Assembly (NCBI GenBank): GCA_018697195.1
Contig: JAGMWU010000068.1
Coordinates: 150,918-214,917 of the forward strand
DNA length: 64,000 nucleotides
Direction: 5' to 3'
Source: Certhia americana
Taxonomy: Eukaryota > Chordata > Aves > Passeriformes > Certhiidae
Each line of letters begins with the position of its first letter. The first letter of the stretch is position 1. The notes under the pieces are model-generated. The model saw only the letters and a list, made by a program, of their open reading frames with translations. It was not told where the DNA came from and ran no database searches. Below, piece after piece: positions 33,889-60,900 of the stretch. The position numbers and the translations under genes are program-made.

Positions 33889-36800
33889 TTAGAATGAACT
33901 ACAAACAACACATAGCAAGTACACATGCAGTGAATAAAAACAAAAATGTGTTTTCATTTTTGTTCTCTAGAGCATCCTCATTGTCACAAGGCCAAGAAAC
34001 ACATGGGTTAAAACCAGCTTGTGGCCTCTGCTCCCTTCAGAATTTATCTGGGGGGGGGGGGGGGGGGGGGTGTTGTGCTTTGAGCTGGGCTGAGACATGT
34101 ACACACTCCACATACACTCCCCACCTATACAGGACTTAGATTATACTACAGAAAGGTAAACCAAAAGTAAAATAAATCACCTACAGACATGTGGTCAAAT
34201 CCAAAATTTGCTTTTGCAGCTAAACCAAGATTAGATGAGATTTTGGCTGTGCCACGCAGAAGGTGAGTCAGCGAAAGAGGTTGGTCCAGGTACTTTGAAT
34301 CACCTTTGAGAGGAGACAGTATCTTTCCATTAATTAGAAAGAAAGACTGTTTTTTGTCTCAAGTGAGTTCATACTCAAGACCCTGAAGCTGAGGACTATG
34401 GAAAGAAGATTCCTTTTGGAAAGGAATCTAAGGGAACAACAAAATTCATTTGAATATTAGCAGTTACCACACTCTTTTCAGTAATTTAAGGTTAATAGAA
34501 ATCTCAAAAGGTAAAAAGTCTCTGATGATGTAACAAATGGACTTTGTACTACTTGTGCAATGATTGGCTGAATTACTTAAAAACCTTTAACCCTGCAGTC
34601 ACCCAGAACAAGGGAATTATTTACTATTAAACTATTTTTCCTGCCTTGGAAAAAGTGCAATTATGTTTAGAGGTTAACAGCACAAAGTACAATGGGACCC
34701 TTGGGAGCAGAAGAAGCAATTCCCAAAAATTCTGTGGGAGAATTAAGAAATAAAGCAGGAGTCACAACAGTATCACTTACTCATAAACACATTTGCACTG
34801 CTTTAAAAAGCCTTTCAAAATTACCTTGAGCAGCCTTTGAAAATGATTCATTGGGTAGATGAAAGGCCTGATTTTAAAGATCATAATTCGATTTTTGGAC
34901 CTTTGACATCATTGGGCTCCTAGTTCAGGACCCCTGCAAGTCAAAGTGCAATTAAAAATGAGAACTGTGAATGTTTCCATTGTTTGAGGACCCAACAGTG
35001 CTCCAGTGAGGACAGGTGTGCAAGAGGATTGAGCAAGACTGAGATGAAGGACTGTGGATAAATATGGAATAAAGCCTAAGCACTATATGGATCGATGCCA
35101 GAGCAAACAGGAGCAGTTGCCAAGTTTTCCCTGGGTATCTTAAACCAATCTTACCAGTATCAGTCTCAGATTAAAGGCTGCCTGCACGCCCTCAGGAAAA
35201 TATTGAATAGCTGGATGAGACTTTATAAAGAGATCACTGAGAGGCCCAAAGAAGGAAACATACAAATTAGTCATATAACCCAACAAAAAGCATAAACAAA
35301 AAAACCCCCAAACCATAAAATCACCCCCACAAAAAAGTTATGGAACATGAAAACAGAGTGAAAGGAAAATCAGCATCAGCACTAATCTTCCTTAAATGTG
35401 AATGATGATGAAAACAATACAAAATATTAAATGGTTTACCCTAACATACAGCCTTGATTCCTGCAACTCTGAAGGGCAAAATTCCATTCTTTTCTTACAG
35501 AAGTATCTTGGAATCAGAGGTTCAGGGAAGACAGCTCCTTCTTGAATTAATGCTGAAAGTTTAAATTCAAAGTGAAGTGGTTTCCCAATAAAATCTCCTT
35601 GGAAAAGTATTAAGTGGCTAAAGCACCTTGGACTCTGCAAACACATAGTAAAGCAGGGAAAACGAGATTTCTTCATTCTTGGTTTTCCAGCTTCCCTCCA
35701 CGAAGTCCAGTGTTGTTGAGCCCTTGTAGGCAACACAGGAGCTATGATTATGTAGGAATTCTGTATTTTCATTCTGTTTGGGGAGTGCTGCAACGGTAAC
35801 TTAGTCTGTAACCAGTACCTGCCATAACCCTCCTTCCTCAATAAATTTTACAACATGTAAGCACAGGGTTGAGATTCCCAAATGTGGGAAAGAGAATCAT
35901 ACAACAGTTTTGGTACGAAAACTCTGTGTCAGTCCTGAATCAATAATCACAGGGACAAGGATTCGTTGCACTGGAAAAAAAAAAACCCAACAAACAATAA
36001 AAAAAATATATAAAGTTCCCAATCCTGCTTAAAGTTTTAAAGTGGGGAACCTGAGAGAAACAAGCAAAGAATAAATACTGAAATTAAGAAACACAGCTTA
36101 TCTACATAAAGAATTTATGTGGTTCATCACATGCTATGGAACAGAAAATTAAGTTTTCCTTCTGACTCAGTCCATAAGGGATTTACAGTATTTGAACCAC
36201 TCTGAGCAGCAGGAGGTGAAAATATTTAGGGTTTTTTTAATTAAAGACATAAAACTATCAGTTTATCAAGCTTCAGTGTGTGGTCTGAAAACAGATTTCA
36301 GCCCAGCTCTTGAGGGCCTGCAGTGCAAGGAGATTTCCAGCTGGTCTGGGGTTGGAGTTTGACTTCAGGTGGAATTCCAGCATGACAAATCCAAGCTTTC
36401 ATCAGACAATTAAACCACACAGGCATTGCAATCCAGGCTGCAAAAGTATCATCAGTAACAGTCAGCTTTCAAATACTTCACTTGTTATTTTTACACCACT
36501 GCCTCATTGTTCAGCTTTCATTTCCCTTCCCAGACTGTGTAACAGTGCACCACTTCATAACCTTTTGCAAACACTGGGCTGGCTTTGGGAATCTTCTTCA
36601 CCTTACTGGTCCACCCCAGCTGGAATCATCCTGAATGCCACAAACCTGGCAAAACTGGCATAAATTCATTTACAAGAATCAAAATAGAGCCTCAGTTCTT
36701 TTCCCAATCTGTCCAAAATGACCTTGGGCAACAGCTGAGGTTTAATCCCCAATGCTACAGTTGAGGTTATGCTCAAGTCCACCTCTGCATGCCATGACCA

Positions 36801-37007
36801 GTGACACGACCACACCACTTTGATCCCAAAGAGTTCAAACTGAGCTCTGCAGTGTTACCCAGGGGACAAAGGTCAGCCTTTACCATGCACTGCAGATCTC
36901 CATGTGATTTGCTATCAGCAACAGATAACAGCACATCAGCGGATCATTTCTGCAGGGCTGGGCTGGAACCCCACACCCTGCAGCAAACTGAGCTCAAAGT
37001 GCAGAGA
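33889..37007. other. Intergenic between desaturase B and CAT, no gene seen
   Basis: Tail-to-tail interval. Apart from the poly(G) run, low-complexity A-rich stretches (35285-35335, 35970-36010) and unique sequence, nothing is recognised. Confidence 0.5.
34050..34070. repeat. Poly(G) tract, 21 bases
   Basis: Uninterrupted G run; the exact length is unreliable in any assembly. Confidence 0.9.
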
Positions 37008-37175
37008 GAGCCATGGAGGGCTCATCCAGTGCCACCCCCTGCAGGGAACAGGGACATCTTCCACCATCCCAGGTTGCTCAGAGCCCTGTCCAACCTGGCC
37101 TTGAACAATGTGGAACCCACCACCTCCCTTGGAACCCTGAGCCAGGGCCCCATCACCCTCATAAAAAGTTTTGTG
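37008..37175 (-). mobile_element. CR1 LINE fragment
   Basis: Antisense CR1 3' UTR words: GGGACATCTTCCACCATCCC, AGAGCCCTGTCCAACCTGGC, CTTGAACAATGTGGAACCCA. Terminal repeats are absent. Confidence 0.75.
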
Positions 37176-39785
37176 AGAAAATGGTGACTCACCTGCCTGG
37201 ATTCATGGATCAGATCTCTAAACAGAACAGTCTTTTTCTGCAAGATGAGCAACAGGTACGGAATATTTGTCAAAACGAAGTGATTGGTTTACTGGAAGCT
37301 GAAATTATGGATACCCACACACTGCTTAGCAGGCAATTCCCATCAATGAGCTGCACTGAGGAAAGGAAATCAGGGCTTTTTCCAACATCTTTGAAGCATT
37401 GAAAGGCTGATGCAAACCCATCTCACTCTTCTTCTCCTCACATAACATTTAGCAATCCCATGCACTTCCTCATCTCCTGGCACAGCTCACTACAACAAAT
37501 GTGATTCTGGAATCTGCCCATGTTTTTTGGATATTCAAGTTCAAATATTTTGGGGAAGGGAAAATAAACAAGGAATGAAGGCCCATTAAAAGAAGAGGTA
37601 CTCCTGGAGAAGCTGTAATTTCCCAAACACTAGTTTCAGATTCATTCCCAAATTCACTGCTAGAGATGTGCATCTAAAATAAAACAGTAACAAGAAAATG
37701 TTGAGCAATTCTGCTTTACAGATCACTGAAATAATATTGCAAGAACCTGGCAAAGGAACGTTTGATTTTAATTGAACAGAACCCGAAACCAAAACTGCTG
37801 CTGTGTCATGTCAACAGTCTCTTAATTCTCACCATAAGGAGCTGTAAATTGATTTATTGTCTTATTTATTTGAAGAAATAGCATTATTGTTCTTCCAGTG
37901 TTGCCTAATGCTCTCCACAGCTTTGGGAAAAGCTAAGTTTTCTGTACTACACTTGTCACAGCCAGTTTAGCATAGAACACAGGTCTTTTCAGTCATTTAA
38001 GCACAACTGTGGAGTTGAAATGTGAGTTTTTAAAACAAAGACAGCTGCGAAAAGTACATCCAACCTACAGCTTTTCTGTACCATCTCCAGAAAAACAGAT
38101 GAAGGGATGTGTGAGTTTCCTAGATTAAGACAAAGTATTTGAAGACATTTGCACAGAAAACACATTGCCAAGAGATTTTTCATTCCATTTATTTCAGAAA
38201 TAAAAGAAGACAACAACATAAATCACTTAGCAGACACAACCAAAATCAGAAGATCAGGCCTCGTTTACTCTTTTCCAAAACTCATTGGGATACTCTGTTC
38301 CAGCACAAAATATTTCCACCCAATCACATAATCCTACATGCCTGATCAGGTAAAAAGCCAATGGACTCCCAGAATACAGTAGGTTATCAATTAATATTAT
38401 TTTACTGCCCCTGTACCCCAGCTAATTTTTCACAATAGGTTGGTAGAGAACTGAATTGCAGAGCAAGTAACACTCTCCAAAATTTAACAGAACAGCATTT
38501 AGTAGCTACTCTTCTTTACCTGCCACCACCCCTGGGAATTCACACTTAAATCAGGAAGTAATCCTAATCAAAATACAACTCAAGGCAGACCCAGAAATGC
38601 AGTGCTTACTGACAAATCATGCCCAAAATGATTTGAATTTTTTTACATTTGCCTGAGTTAAGAGCAGTAACTGGGCTCTGAAATGCTTTGCAGTTAGCTT
38701 GGACAATCATTAACCCATAACTGGGGCCACAAATTTTCTTGCACAATTTAACTAAACTGCAGATGCTGGGTAACATTACAACATGCCTCAAATCCAGTTT
38801 TAGACATATTTTCTATATATCTACATTCATACAAACATGCTGCTTTAATTAAAAATCGCTCTGAAAATTAGCTCTGGCTTGATCAAGAAATAGCAATAGC
38901 AGATTATTGCAGTAAAATAACAATTTTAGCAACCACTGGGAATAGTTTTGAAAGTTCTTGAGCTTGAATTTCAATATTCATGCATTTGAAGGTTTATTTC
39001 TCAAACATCTGCCATGTTAATATTTTTCTATTTAAGTTCTTACAGATTGGAAAGAACAATTTACTCTCTTACCCCTGAAAGGGCTGTAAGGTGTAATCAG
39101 TTTAGTTGAACATAGAATAGGAAAATATCCTTTGCTACCTCCCTCATGTCAGTTATATTCCAACACAGCATTAGTAAGCAAAGATTATCTTAAAATATAT
39201 ACTGGGAATAGAATTGAACTATATTTAGATTAAACTTTGTAGTTAGTTTTATCATAAGGAGTGAGACATATCAACATTTTACTCAAACTACTGGGTATCA
39301 TTTTAGCTCTGGAAGGCCAGAAAGGAAATTCAAGACATGTATTTACAAATACAGACAGATAATTGTTTAAGGAGAAATACTGAACAATATCAACTTTTTA
39401 ACAAGTTTCTCCATGAAGGCATTCACAGTGTCCTTTATAGAAATTCTATTGTGAGATTTAGCCATGAAACTTTTACAACAAAAAAAATGAAGCAATATTT
39501 TGATTAAACTTCTGATTGCTTCTAAAAACAAAAGACAATTTCTAATCATGGGTTGTTTAAAAATCCTGTAAGTTGTTATCTAAGCAGTAAAGCACTAGTG
39601 TTGAAAGGCACTAGGATTGAAGCTTGTGTTACCTGGTTTCCAGTACAGACAGCATTTGAGAGCTCAGTAAATCACACCTGTAAAGCACTCTGTGCTTGGG
39701 CCCAAGTCTGCTACATTCATTGAAGTGTTGGACAGGCTCTTGTGCAGCTGGAAGGATGCAAAATTCAGAGCAGATCTCTGCAGAC
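37176..39785. other. Probable CAT 3' UTR and flanking intergenic sequence
   Basis: AT-rich and without other genes. TTTATT (AATAAA on the minus strand) occurs at 38993-38998, 38188-38193 and 37865-37870, any of which could end the CAT transcript. Confidence 0.45.
38993..38998 (-). promoter_or_regulatory. Candidate poly(A) signal for CAT
   Basis: First AATAAA on the minus strand after the CAT stop, about 790 bases downstream. No transcript evidence. Confidence 0.3.
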
Positions 39786-51585
<11,800 letters not shown>

Positions 51586-51960
51586 TTTGCAGTCTCCGGC
51601 GACCCCCGAGGCAGCGAGGGCGGCGCGGCGCGGAGCGGAGCGGCGGGGACCTGTTCTCTCCCGGCGAGGAGGTGAGGCCGTGTGCCGGTCGCGCTGTCAC
51701 CCCGCGGGGACCCGGCGCCGCCACCGCGCCCCGCCCGCAGCACCCGCGGCTAGCGGGAGGCACCGCCGGTACAGCTCCGCTCCGCACTGAGCCCGCCCCC
51801 CGCTACCTCCGCGCCCAATAGAATCGCCGGCAACCGCCACCTCGAGTTCTGATTGGTCTGCAGGCACGTCAATCATGCGCGCGGAGGCCCCACCCACTCC
51901 TCTCCTTGAGGGGACTGAGGCGGGCGGCGTTGCGGCGTTCCTTTGAAATTCCAGAGAAAT

Positions 51961-54900
51961 TCACCAACATGGAACTGCGGCAGGGATTTGTTCGCTGTAA
52001 TCCCGTTGTGGGGGGGCCAGAGCTTTCTAAAGCGGCGTTGTTCAGTGGCTGAAGAAGTTACAGCTTCGGCACTTTGAAAACTGCACATCCTTAGGGAGCT
52101 TCTGAGGCAGGGTTTGTTTCAGCGGGGGGGGAACATGTTTGTAAATTGCCAAATCAAAGCTTCCAGTATATAACTATATAAAATACATTAGTGTATTACT
52201 ATTCACGGGCTCGTTCTTGTACTGGTGCCTGAAATGAGGAACAGGTGATTCACTAATTTATATCAAATGCACTCAATAGTAAAAGAGCATTTCTTTGGTG
52301 ACTGGAATTTCTAACCTTAAAAAACCACCACTTCTGAATTATGTGGTTATACTTACAAATTATGAGTAAATATGACAACAGTAGTTTTGATAATCCTGCA
52401 GAAGCTTCCTGGCTTAGTGCCTAATGCAGGATTTATCACTAAGGGTGATAAAAGTGGTAAAAAGCTGGTTGTTTTTCCTATTTCCGAGGTTAAACCTTTG
52501 AACAATGCAAATAATCTATCTTAATCCATCTCCTTATCTGCAAGATTATATCTACATTATTTCTCTTAATAGATACAAGGAATAGTCTAACTCATATTTC
52601 AACGAGACAATTACTTTATCTAGCATGTGTTATTATGGATTTGAGGATTAAAGCTCCCAAATTCAGGTCTGTACTATACAGGGAGTTTTCTTCAGAATTC
52701 AGAACAGAAAGCTCCTTTTTTTTTCTGCTTCACCCTTTATTGGGAACTTTCTTTCATGTCTTGAAGCCTCATAATCTTTTCTGCTTCAACATGATAACCA
52801 ACATCATAAAGAAGGGCAAGGAAGATCACTTATGTTTCTCATATTTTTATATAAAATATCCATCAGCAGATTACACCTACCACACCTAGGTTTAATATTA
52901 GGATTGCCCAAATGATGTTTTTTTAAATCAATAACTGCTATTTCAGTTTGCTTAACCAGCAAATTGGGGGAAATGTGAACATTTTCATGAACAGTTAATA
53001 TTTGCTTTTCCTTTAAAGTTTAACACTTTAAATTTTAAGCAGGCCAACATGTTTAGCTAAACTCACTAGTCACAAATCTGTTTCAAAGTAAGAGTAACCT
53101 GCAAAAACTTCTTCTTTTTCCTACGAACCCTTATATGCTCGAGGAAAGGATATATGTGCATATACCTACTTGTATGCCTGCATAAAAGGAGCAAACAAGC
53201 AAGAAGAGATTGAATATTGGCTAAAAAAATATGCAAACCCCAAACCAAAACACAGGGGAGAGTGGGTGGCAACGCCAGTGGCACCAATTGCAAACAGTGT
53301 TTGCACTTCAGCTTAACTAAAACCAAGTAACTGCATTTCATAAGAAGGGTCACATGCAAAGTTCAGTGTGACACAAATACTTTTGTCTCCCATCTAGCTC
53401 TAATTTTGTCTTTCCAGGAAAAAAAAAAAGCGGTGAATGCTGGTTTGAATTCCACAGGTATCTGGCTGGCTGTGTGGGTGCCTTCATTTATTTCCTTTTC
53501 CCCCCCTCCTATCTTGATATTTGTTTCCTGCGGCACCTTATTTGCCTCCTGTTATATATCTGCATTAAGTAAACAAACTTCAAACAATTCCAAATTAATC
53601 ATCTTTATTTACCTGGGGAGACTGGTTCTCTGCTGCCACATGACTTTCTGAGGCATGATCCAAACCACACTTCACCCTTAATTAAGGTTTGGGGAGATTA
53701 AAAGACAGAGTGCTTAGCCTTGGTGTTTTGTTGTATTTAAAGTGAGTTTCAACACAAACTACAAGGTCAGTGTCACACAGGATTGTGCTGTAAATAAAGT
53801 TTACACATAGCTCAGTGATTTACACCCAAGGGAAGGATCTAGAATTAGTTGAGTAGCAGGTCAATAGTGCCTCTTGCTTTGCTAATTAAATTCCAGGCAC
53901 CCCAAGCTTTCATCCTGCATCTATCAGCCTTCTCTGGCTGCCTTGGTCCCTACTGCCTTTGTGATTAAATCAGAGTTACAAACGTTCCCAAGCTCCCTGT
54001 AACATCTGTAGCTCTGAGTGCCTCTGCTGCAGAGGTAGACTTTTAACTCCAGCACACAGCATAGGGGGCAAGATGACTTTTAAAATAAGAGATCAGAAAA
54101 CAGAAGCACAAGAGAGAGCTTGTTCACTTACTAATCAAACTGATTATTGATGAGAACACTTGTCACAGGATTGGGAGGCTTATTGACCCTTCTGCTAAGG
54201 ATGTTCAAACTTGTACCTTCCAGAGGATCCAAATTATGCAACTAGGGATGAGGCTTGGATACATTTTCTGCCTTGAGCCACAAGGAATAAGGTCAGAAAA
54301 ACCATAAAAACTCTGGTTCACATAATAAAACTATAATTGGTATTACTAAGTATATTTCAAATTCAGCTACTGCATGTGGACCAGTTATGAAATAATATAA
54401 TAACTCTATTCTCAAGACCTGAAATTCTAATTGGCCTTTATAACTATCCAATATTTATATATTTGCAGTACCTTGAGAACCTTTTTCACTCACCCTCCTG
54501 CTGTCACCCCCTGGTGTAAACATCAGGGCACAGAAAAAGGATGGACAGAGCAACAAAGAATAATAACATGGCAGAGGATGGAGAGGTAGGTAAGGCAACT
54601 ACAGACAGAAGTAGGTTGATATTCTATTTAAGAAAATAGCAGAGACTTACGAATAGAAACAACAGATTACTGTCCATTTTAAAGAAATAAACAGAACATT
54701 CTATCTCTGCTGATTCCCAACCCACACCCAGGGCAATTTTATATCTCCAGCTGGCAATTACACAGTCATGAAGTTCATGCTGTGAAAGGTCAGCCATCCT
54801 CTAGGTGACACGTGCTGAGGTGTTGAACATGGTTTGTGGTGAGCAGAAGAGATGGGATAAGAGATAGGTAATGATAAACTGGGGACCTCTGTATCTGTAA

Positions 54901-57900
54901 GATAGGTTTGAACACAGTTTGTAGCTTCAATGATACGTTTATCACTCAGTAACCTTTTTTATTTTGTGTTTTCAGTCATCCGATCTAATGGAAAACATGG
55001 AAAATACTGAAATACCTCTTCAGAAAAGGTGGGCTTTAAGGGATCTTTGAGGGAACAACAAGGTAAGCAGGCAGGAAGTAAAATCTGGCTTTTATGGGAA
55101 ATAGCACATTGGAATGTCATTGGACAGAGTGAGATACTGAGATGCACAGAAAATGTGAAAAAATCACTTAGGAAAAAATCAGGGAAAGGCAGATAGGAAA
55201 GTTTACTTTGTGTTTGTCAATTTTCACCCTCCTGTGCTGTAGTTATTAGGGGAAGGTCTCAATTTAAATTACTAGAAAAAAATACTTGTCTCAAATATAG
55301 AAAAGTGAGTTATATATATATATTATATATATAAATAATAATTTATATGTTTCAACCATGTTTTGCTTTGCTTCTCTCATTCTCCGTAGATGAGAATAAC
55401 TTCAGTGATTCTGGAGCAGTTGCCTTCAACCTTTGAGGTTTATATGGGGTTAGTAAATGCCAGTGGTCCTAGAGCTAGTCCTTTTTAACCAAAAATAGAA
55501 TTTAATTGATTGTTTCTAATAATGTATTGCTTTTCTTAAACTACTCGTGATCGTTATGAAGAGGTGTTTCATATTTAGGGCTGGAAAGACAGCAGCAATC
55601 TACTCCTTGAGATCAGTGAAGGAACAAAAATCGAGTAAGAAATGCAGCACTTTTCAGATGGTGGGGTATTCAAACATCTTTAGCATCCTGGATACCTCAG
55701 TTCTGTGTTTTTACTCCTCAAAACTCCATCATTAAAATTACTTCACCTCACAGAAGGAACAATTATTTTTTGTTAATGCAGATTTGATTTCCTCTCAAGT
55801 TAGAGCACCCACATGAATGTTTTTCTCCATTTGTTTGCTGTGTTATTAGAAACACTGTCTGAAGCATCTCCCAGTGGCAGTTCATAAAACCTCAGTTTTG
55901 GAGCCTGATTTTGCCCAATAAAGCTGCATTCTGCGTAAGAAAAGATTTAAAGCTAAACACAGCCATATTTTGTTCTCTTGTTACAATCAGAAGCTCTTAA
56001 GCTTTTAAATGGGTCAGCCCTCAGAATGACTTAGTCACATGTTCTTTAAATTAGTCAAGTGCTTAATTAGCATGCTGAATGTTTGCACGTATAAATATAG
56101 ATGTTTGATCCAAGAGATACCTTGATACAATAGGTGTCATTTTATGTGTTCCAATTTCACAGAAAGAAGGGAATCCTAAATGAACGGAGCTTGAATTTGC
56201 AGGAAATGAAAGGCAATTAAAAATGTTGTCTGCCTGGCAGGACTGGAAAATCAAGCTATAATTTCATTGCCAGGAAAAATCAGATACATGCCTTTGAAAA
56301 TTTTGGAGATATGCGTGTAGCTAAATGAATCAGTAGGGCTCTAGGCTGATACATAGAGAATATTGATACAATTCATTAACATCAACGATGATGGATTTCA
56401 GCATGACTCATATCTCAAATTTCAGATACTTTGGTACTAAACAATGTCAAAATTTGTTCTTTACAGTGGTGAGTTCTGAATTTCCTCGGGAATATGGGAT
56501 CGTGGCACTGAGTGGAAAATAAAAGATCATCATAGGGAGCTTATGGGGAAAATACAACAAACACTGCAGCCAGTGAATTCGCAAGAAACCAGATGGATTT
56601 GTGGTAACCACAGCAAATATGGATGCTGGGAAACAAGGAAAGGCAAACAAATGGATTTGTGAGGTACTGAGAGAGGAAATGTCACTGTCTTTGAAACCAG
56701 TGGGAGGCAGAAATTCCCCAGACTTGATCTACTCACCAGGGTACAGCTGAGAGGTTTGAGTCAGGCAGCCAGTGGTGTTTAGGAGTCCTGAGAAATGCTG
56801 GATTGATCCCTTTCTGTTTCAGTGAGTTGGGAAAGATGGGACGGCCTGCAAGCAGAGGGACATCAAAGGCTCTTACCAGGTGACAGTGGTGGCAGGCACA
56901 CGTGGCATTTGTGTGCCAGAGCATCAGCAAGCATCCCACATGGGCAGTAATCCACTCTGCTGACTGCATGGGTCAGCTTCCCAGGGAATTGCTGCAAATT
57001 CCCAGTGTAGAGACAGCCTGCAGGGTCCCATTGAAATAGCATTTTCTAGGTGTTTATAATCCAAACCTAGTTTAAAAGTTTTCTCTTTCACCTTTTTTGG
57101 TCCTGAAAATACACATACACACACAGTAATATATTTAAATTGATTCATTTGCAGTGTCTCTAGCTGATTAATAGATGCTAAACATAACTGACTTTTTAAA
57201 GATAATTTCAACAAATTGTGAAATAAAGGCAATTTTTAAAATCTGCTTTATTCTAGAAGATGGGTGTAGCTGTCTCTCGAGGTGCCCTGTTTAAGAGCAA
57301 CAACAGCCATTGAGGTTTGTCCCCTGAGATGGTGTTAAACAGACCCCAGGGAATAATTAATCCTAGAGCACCAGCACACTAATTAGTATTGCTGGAATTG
57401 ATAGGAGTTTCAGTACCTTTGAAAATCTGTTGTTATTTTAATGTGAATATTTTAGCCTTTTTTTTTTATTTTTTGCTTGAAGTAGCTGCCATTCTCAGTC
57501 TGTTTGCCATCATAATAGGAGACATCTAAGGATGGAAGAGTGGCAAAAAGCAAAACACCTGCTTAAACATCTTCATTCTAACAACATGAAAGACTACCAA
57601 AAAATTCCTGGGGTTAGTGGGATATTAGATAAATATAAACTAACTCTTCCAGCCTGGACTAATTGATCCAGCCCAGTGCCTGCCATCTGGCCAGCAGTTT
57701 GCTGGTGCCCTTTGTCCCAGCATTTGAGTTGCTGTTCCAGTCATTGCCTAAAAGCAATCAGTTCTAGATCATTATGAGTTGCAAAGATGGCCATTGTTTA
57801 ACATTTACACAATTGCTGGGGACCTGTTTCTGAATTAAAGTCCTGGACAAGCCCTTGGCTCTTTTGACCACAGGTAGGTGCATGGAAAACAAATGGTGGA

Positions 57901-60900
57901 TTTTTTTCCTGCTCTTTAAGCCCAAGTTCTCTTCTGTACATTTGACCTCATTTTTCTGTTCACAGAAAATTCATTGCCTGAAATAGTTAAGTTGGAATTA
58001 TGGAAGCTCAAAACATACCAAAAAACAAAAGGAAAAATAATTCCATAATCACTGTGTGTTTAGTTAGACATTTAGTCCATTTTTACACATCCTAAAGACT
58101 GCCAGCTTTTTATGTGTTTGAGGGGCTGTGTTTCCAAAATGTTCATCTTCTTTACAAAAATTGCTAAAATAATTATTTTCACCTATCATGGAAACTGTAA
58201 CAAATTATTAGTGTGTTTTGGGTTTCTTTTTTTCCCTGGAGGTTGATGCTAAGCCACCAGGTTAATTGACATGTTTCTTTCCAGTGCCTGATTGCTACCT
58301 GCACCCTGTCTGGATATTTACAAGATAGTTACAAGAGGTTAACAAGGCCTTTACGCTGCCAAGAAACTTATGATGTAGGGATAAAAATGAAATACAGATC
58401 ATAACTTCCAAACCACCAAACTCATAAGCACACTAAACCTTCCTGCACAGATCTGCAGGGCTCTATCAGCATTCCTACCCAGCTTTGGTTGCATTTCCTA
58501 TTTTCCTTGGATTGAGGGCAGTGGTTGAACAGCACAATTGGGTCTTGACCTGTAACGTGGGCTACCAAACAATTTTAAGAGGAATACACATTTTTCGCTT
58601 CATTTTATCAATATGTTTGGTCTTAAAATATTTGATAATTTTTACAGCTACAAGAAAGAGCACTACATTATATTAAACATGGAAATTTGGCCTAGTTTTG
58701 ACCACCAACTACTTTTGATGCCCCCAGAGTGAAAACAACTCTTTTTCAGTAGTCCTCTGGTTATATTATTTGGAAGGTTCTTTTTTTTTCCCATTTTCTT
58801 TTGCTGTTAGTATGGTAGAGGGGTTCTTTACTTGTTTTCACAATGTGCTAATCCCTCTTCTGTTTGTTGTTTTTATCCATACAAATTCTTGAAACTGAAA
58901 AATTGTTTTCAAGATATGGAAGGCTGAGATATCTTGATTTCCTGCCTGCGTGACGGATTCCTGAGGCTTTTCACTGTCTTCTTCCACGATGATGGTTTCC
59001 TCCTTTTCTTCCTCACCACTCCTAGGGATTGCAACCAGTATTTCCTATTCCATTGTACCTGAGAATTGTTTTAAACTATTCCCCTGTGGTCTGGAGGCAG
59101 ACCTGGGTCTATCCCCCTCTCTTTTTGTGCTTTTGAACAGGGAGGTTTTGCTGTGATCCGTAATGACTTATCCTACAATATCCACCCTCCATTCTTTATT
59201 TAATTTAATCCTTTTATTCAATTCTGATACATTCTGACTCACCATTTTATTAAGTGCTGATGGCTCCTGGCACCAGCCCCACTTTTACTGAATCATCCAG
59301 ACTGTTCGTATATATTCTGGGGATCAGTTTCTGGCTGTGTAAGGCACAGAGCACTACCAAGCACTGTGACATTTCCATCACAGGTGATGTGTCCCGGGAA
59401 TTCCTTCCCAATGACGCAGACAAGGGGAAAAAAGGGGTTGGTCATTATCTCCTCATTGCTTCTAGCATGTGTTTCATCCTGAGTGGCAATAACAAATTGG
59501 CCTGTGTCAGCCATCTCCTCGTTGGGAAAATATTCCTGGGATATGTGATAACAAGCAGCCCTGTGTCATAACTGGAATTAGGGATCCAAGGAGGTGCATG
59601 GCGTTATGTTTACTCAGGCTGCACCTTGAAAAGGTGGTTCCTGAGCCAACAGTGCTAATTAACACCGTGTGCCTCTACTGAGCTGACAGTTAGCTTTGAA
59701 ACCTTAGTATGGGATTGCTTCCCTAATGGTTTTTTCCCCAGGATTTTGCTTTTTGAGGTTGGAATTACACATGCTCTTCTGCTGTAGCAAAACCATGGTG
59801 GGATACGCATTCTGCATCTTCACAAGATGGGTGAAAAGGCATTTTTTGATGATGGCAAACGATGGTTCATTCACATAAGAACTGGGAAGCAACATGCTGG
59901 AAAAATGTGACCAGTGCATTATGGAAGGTGCCTTCTGACCAGCATATTCACTTAGAAAGTTTCCTTTAATTATCACACTCACTTGGCAATAAATGTCCAG
60001 CTACAAATTCCTGCTCTCAACATACTGAGATTAAATCTTCTCTGAAAAAGTTTCTAATTTTTAATAAGGGTAATACAATTTAGTAGTGAATACTAGAATA
60101 GTGTCACAGTATTATACAGAACAAAAAGATTTCTTTGGAACTCTTTTACAGATTCTTTGAGAGAGAAACAAAGGTTTTTCCTCTATCTCAAACTTTCCTG
60201 TTTTAGTGGCCTACTAGTGGTACAATGCTTGGGTTTCTGGCTTGTGTTTCTTCTAGAAAATCCCCAATGTTAATGGTCATGCTTAACTTATATCACACCT
60301 CTCACATAGGACTTATAAATTTTAGATATAACTATTAAAATTTCAGCCTAATTTTGGGCAACCACTCATTTATTTACTAAATTAGAATTATATGCTATTG
60401 GTTCTGAGGTATTTAAACAATATGAAATATACCTCAAACTGAAACATTTATAGCATCCTACTGTGGGTTTCTTTGCAGTTAGGCAAAGTTTCCTGGTATT
60501 TAGTGGAAAGGGTGAAAAAACTCTGGAGTTTACCAGAGAAATCAGAGATAAGAAGATTAGGGTCATGAAGTAAAAGGGTAATAAATTCTTAGCAGGAAGA
60601 TAATTCTGCAATTAAAAATGTTTTGTTGTGGGTTGCACCCTCATTCTCAAATTTGGCTTTTTTTAGGAATGGTTTTATTGCTGGAAATACTGATTCATTG
60701 TAGTTTGTTGTTTTCCCCACAAACACGTTTGAACTTTATAGGATATAGAGCAACTCAAAGTGAGATACCTGAAGCCTCACAAAGTTTTTGGTCTGCTCCT
60801 CAGTTGGGGTGGCAGAGTAGAAAAAAAAACAGTGGCGAAGTTTCACTATCACACTGCACTTCCCATTGTGGGAAAATCTCTGCAACGGTGCTGAGTCTGT

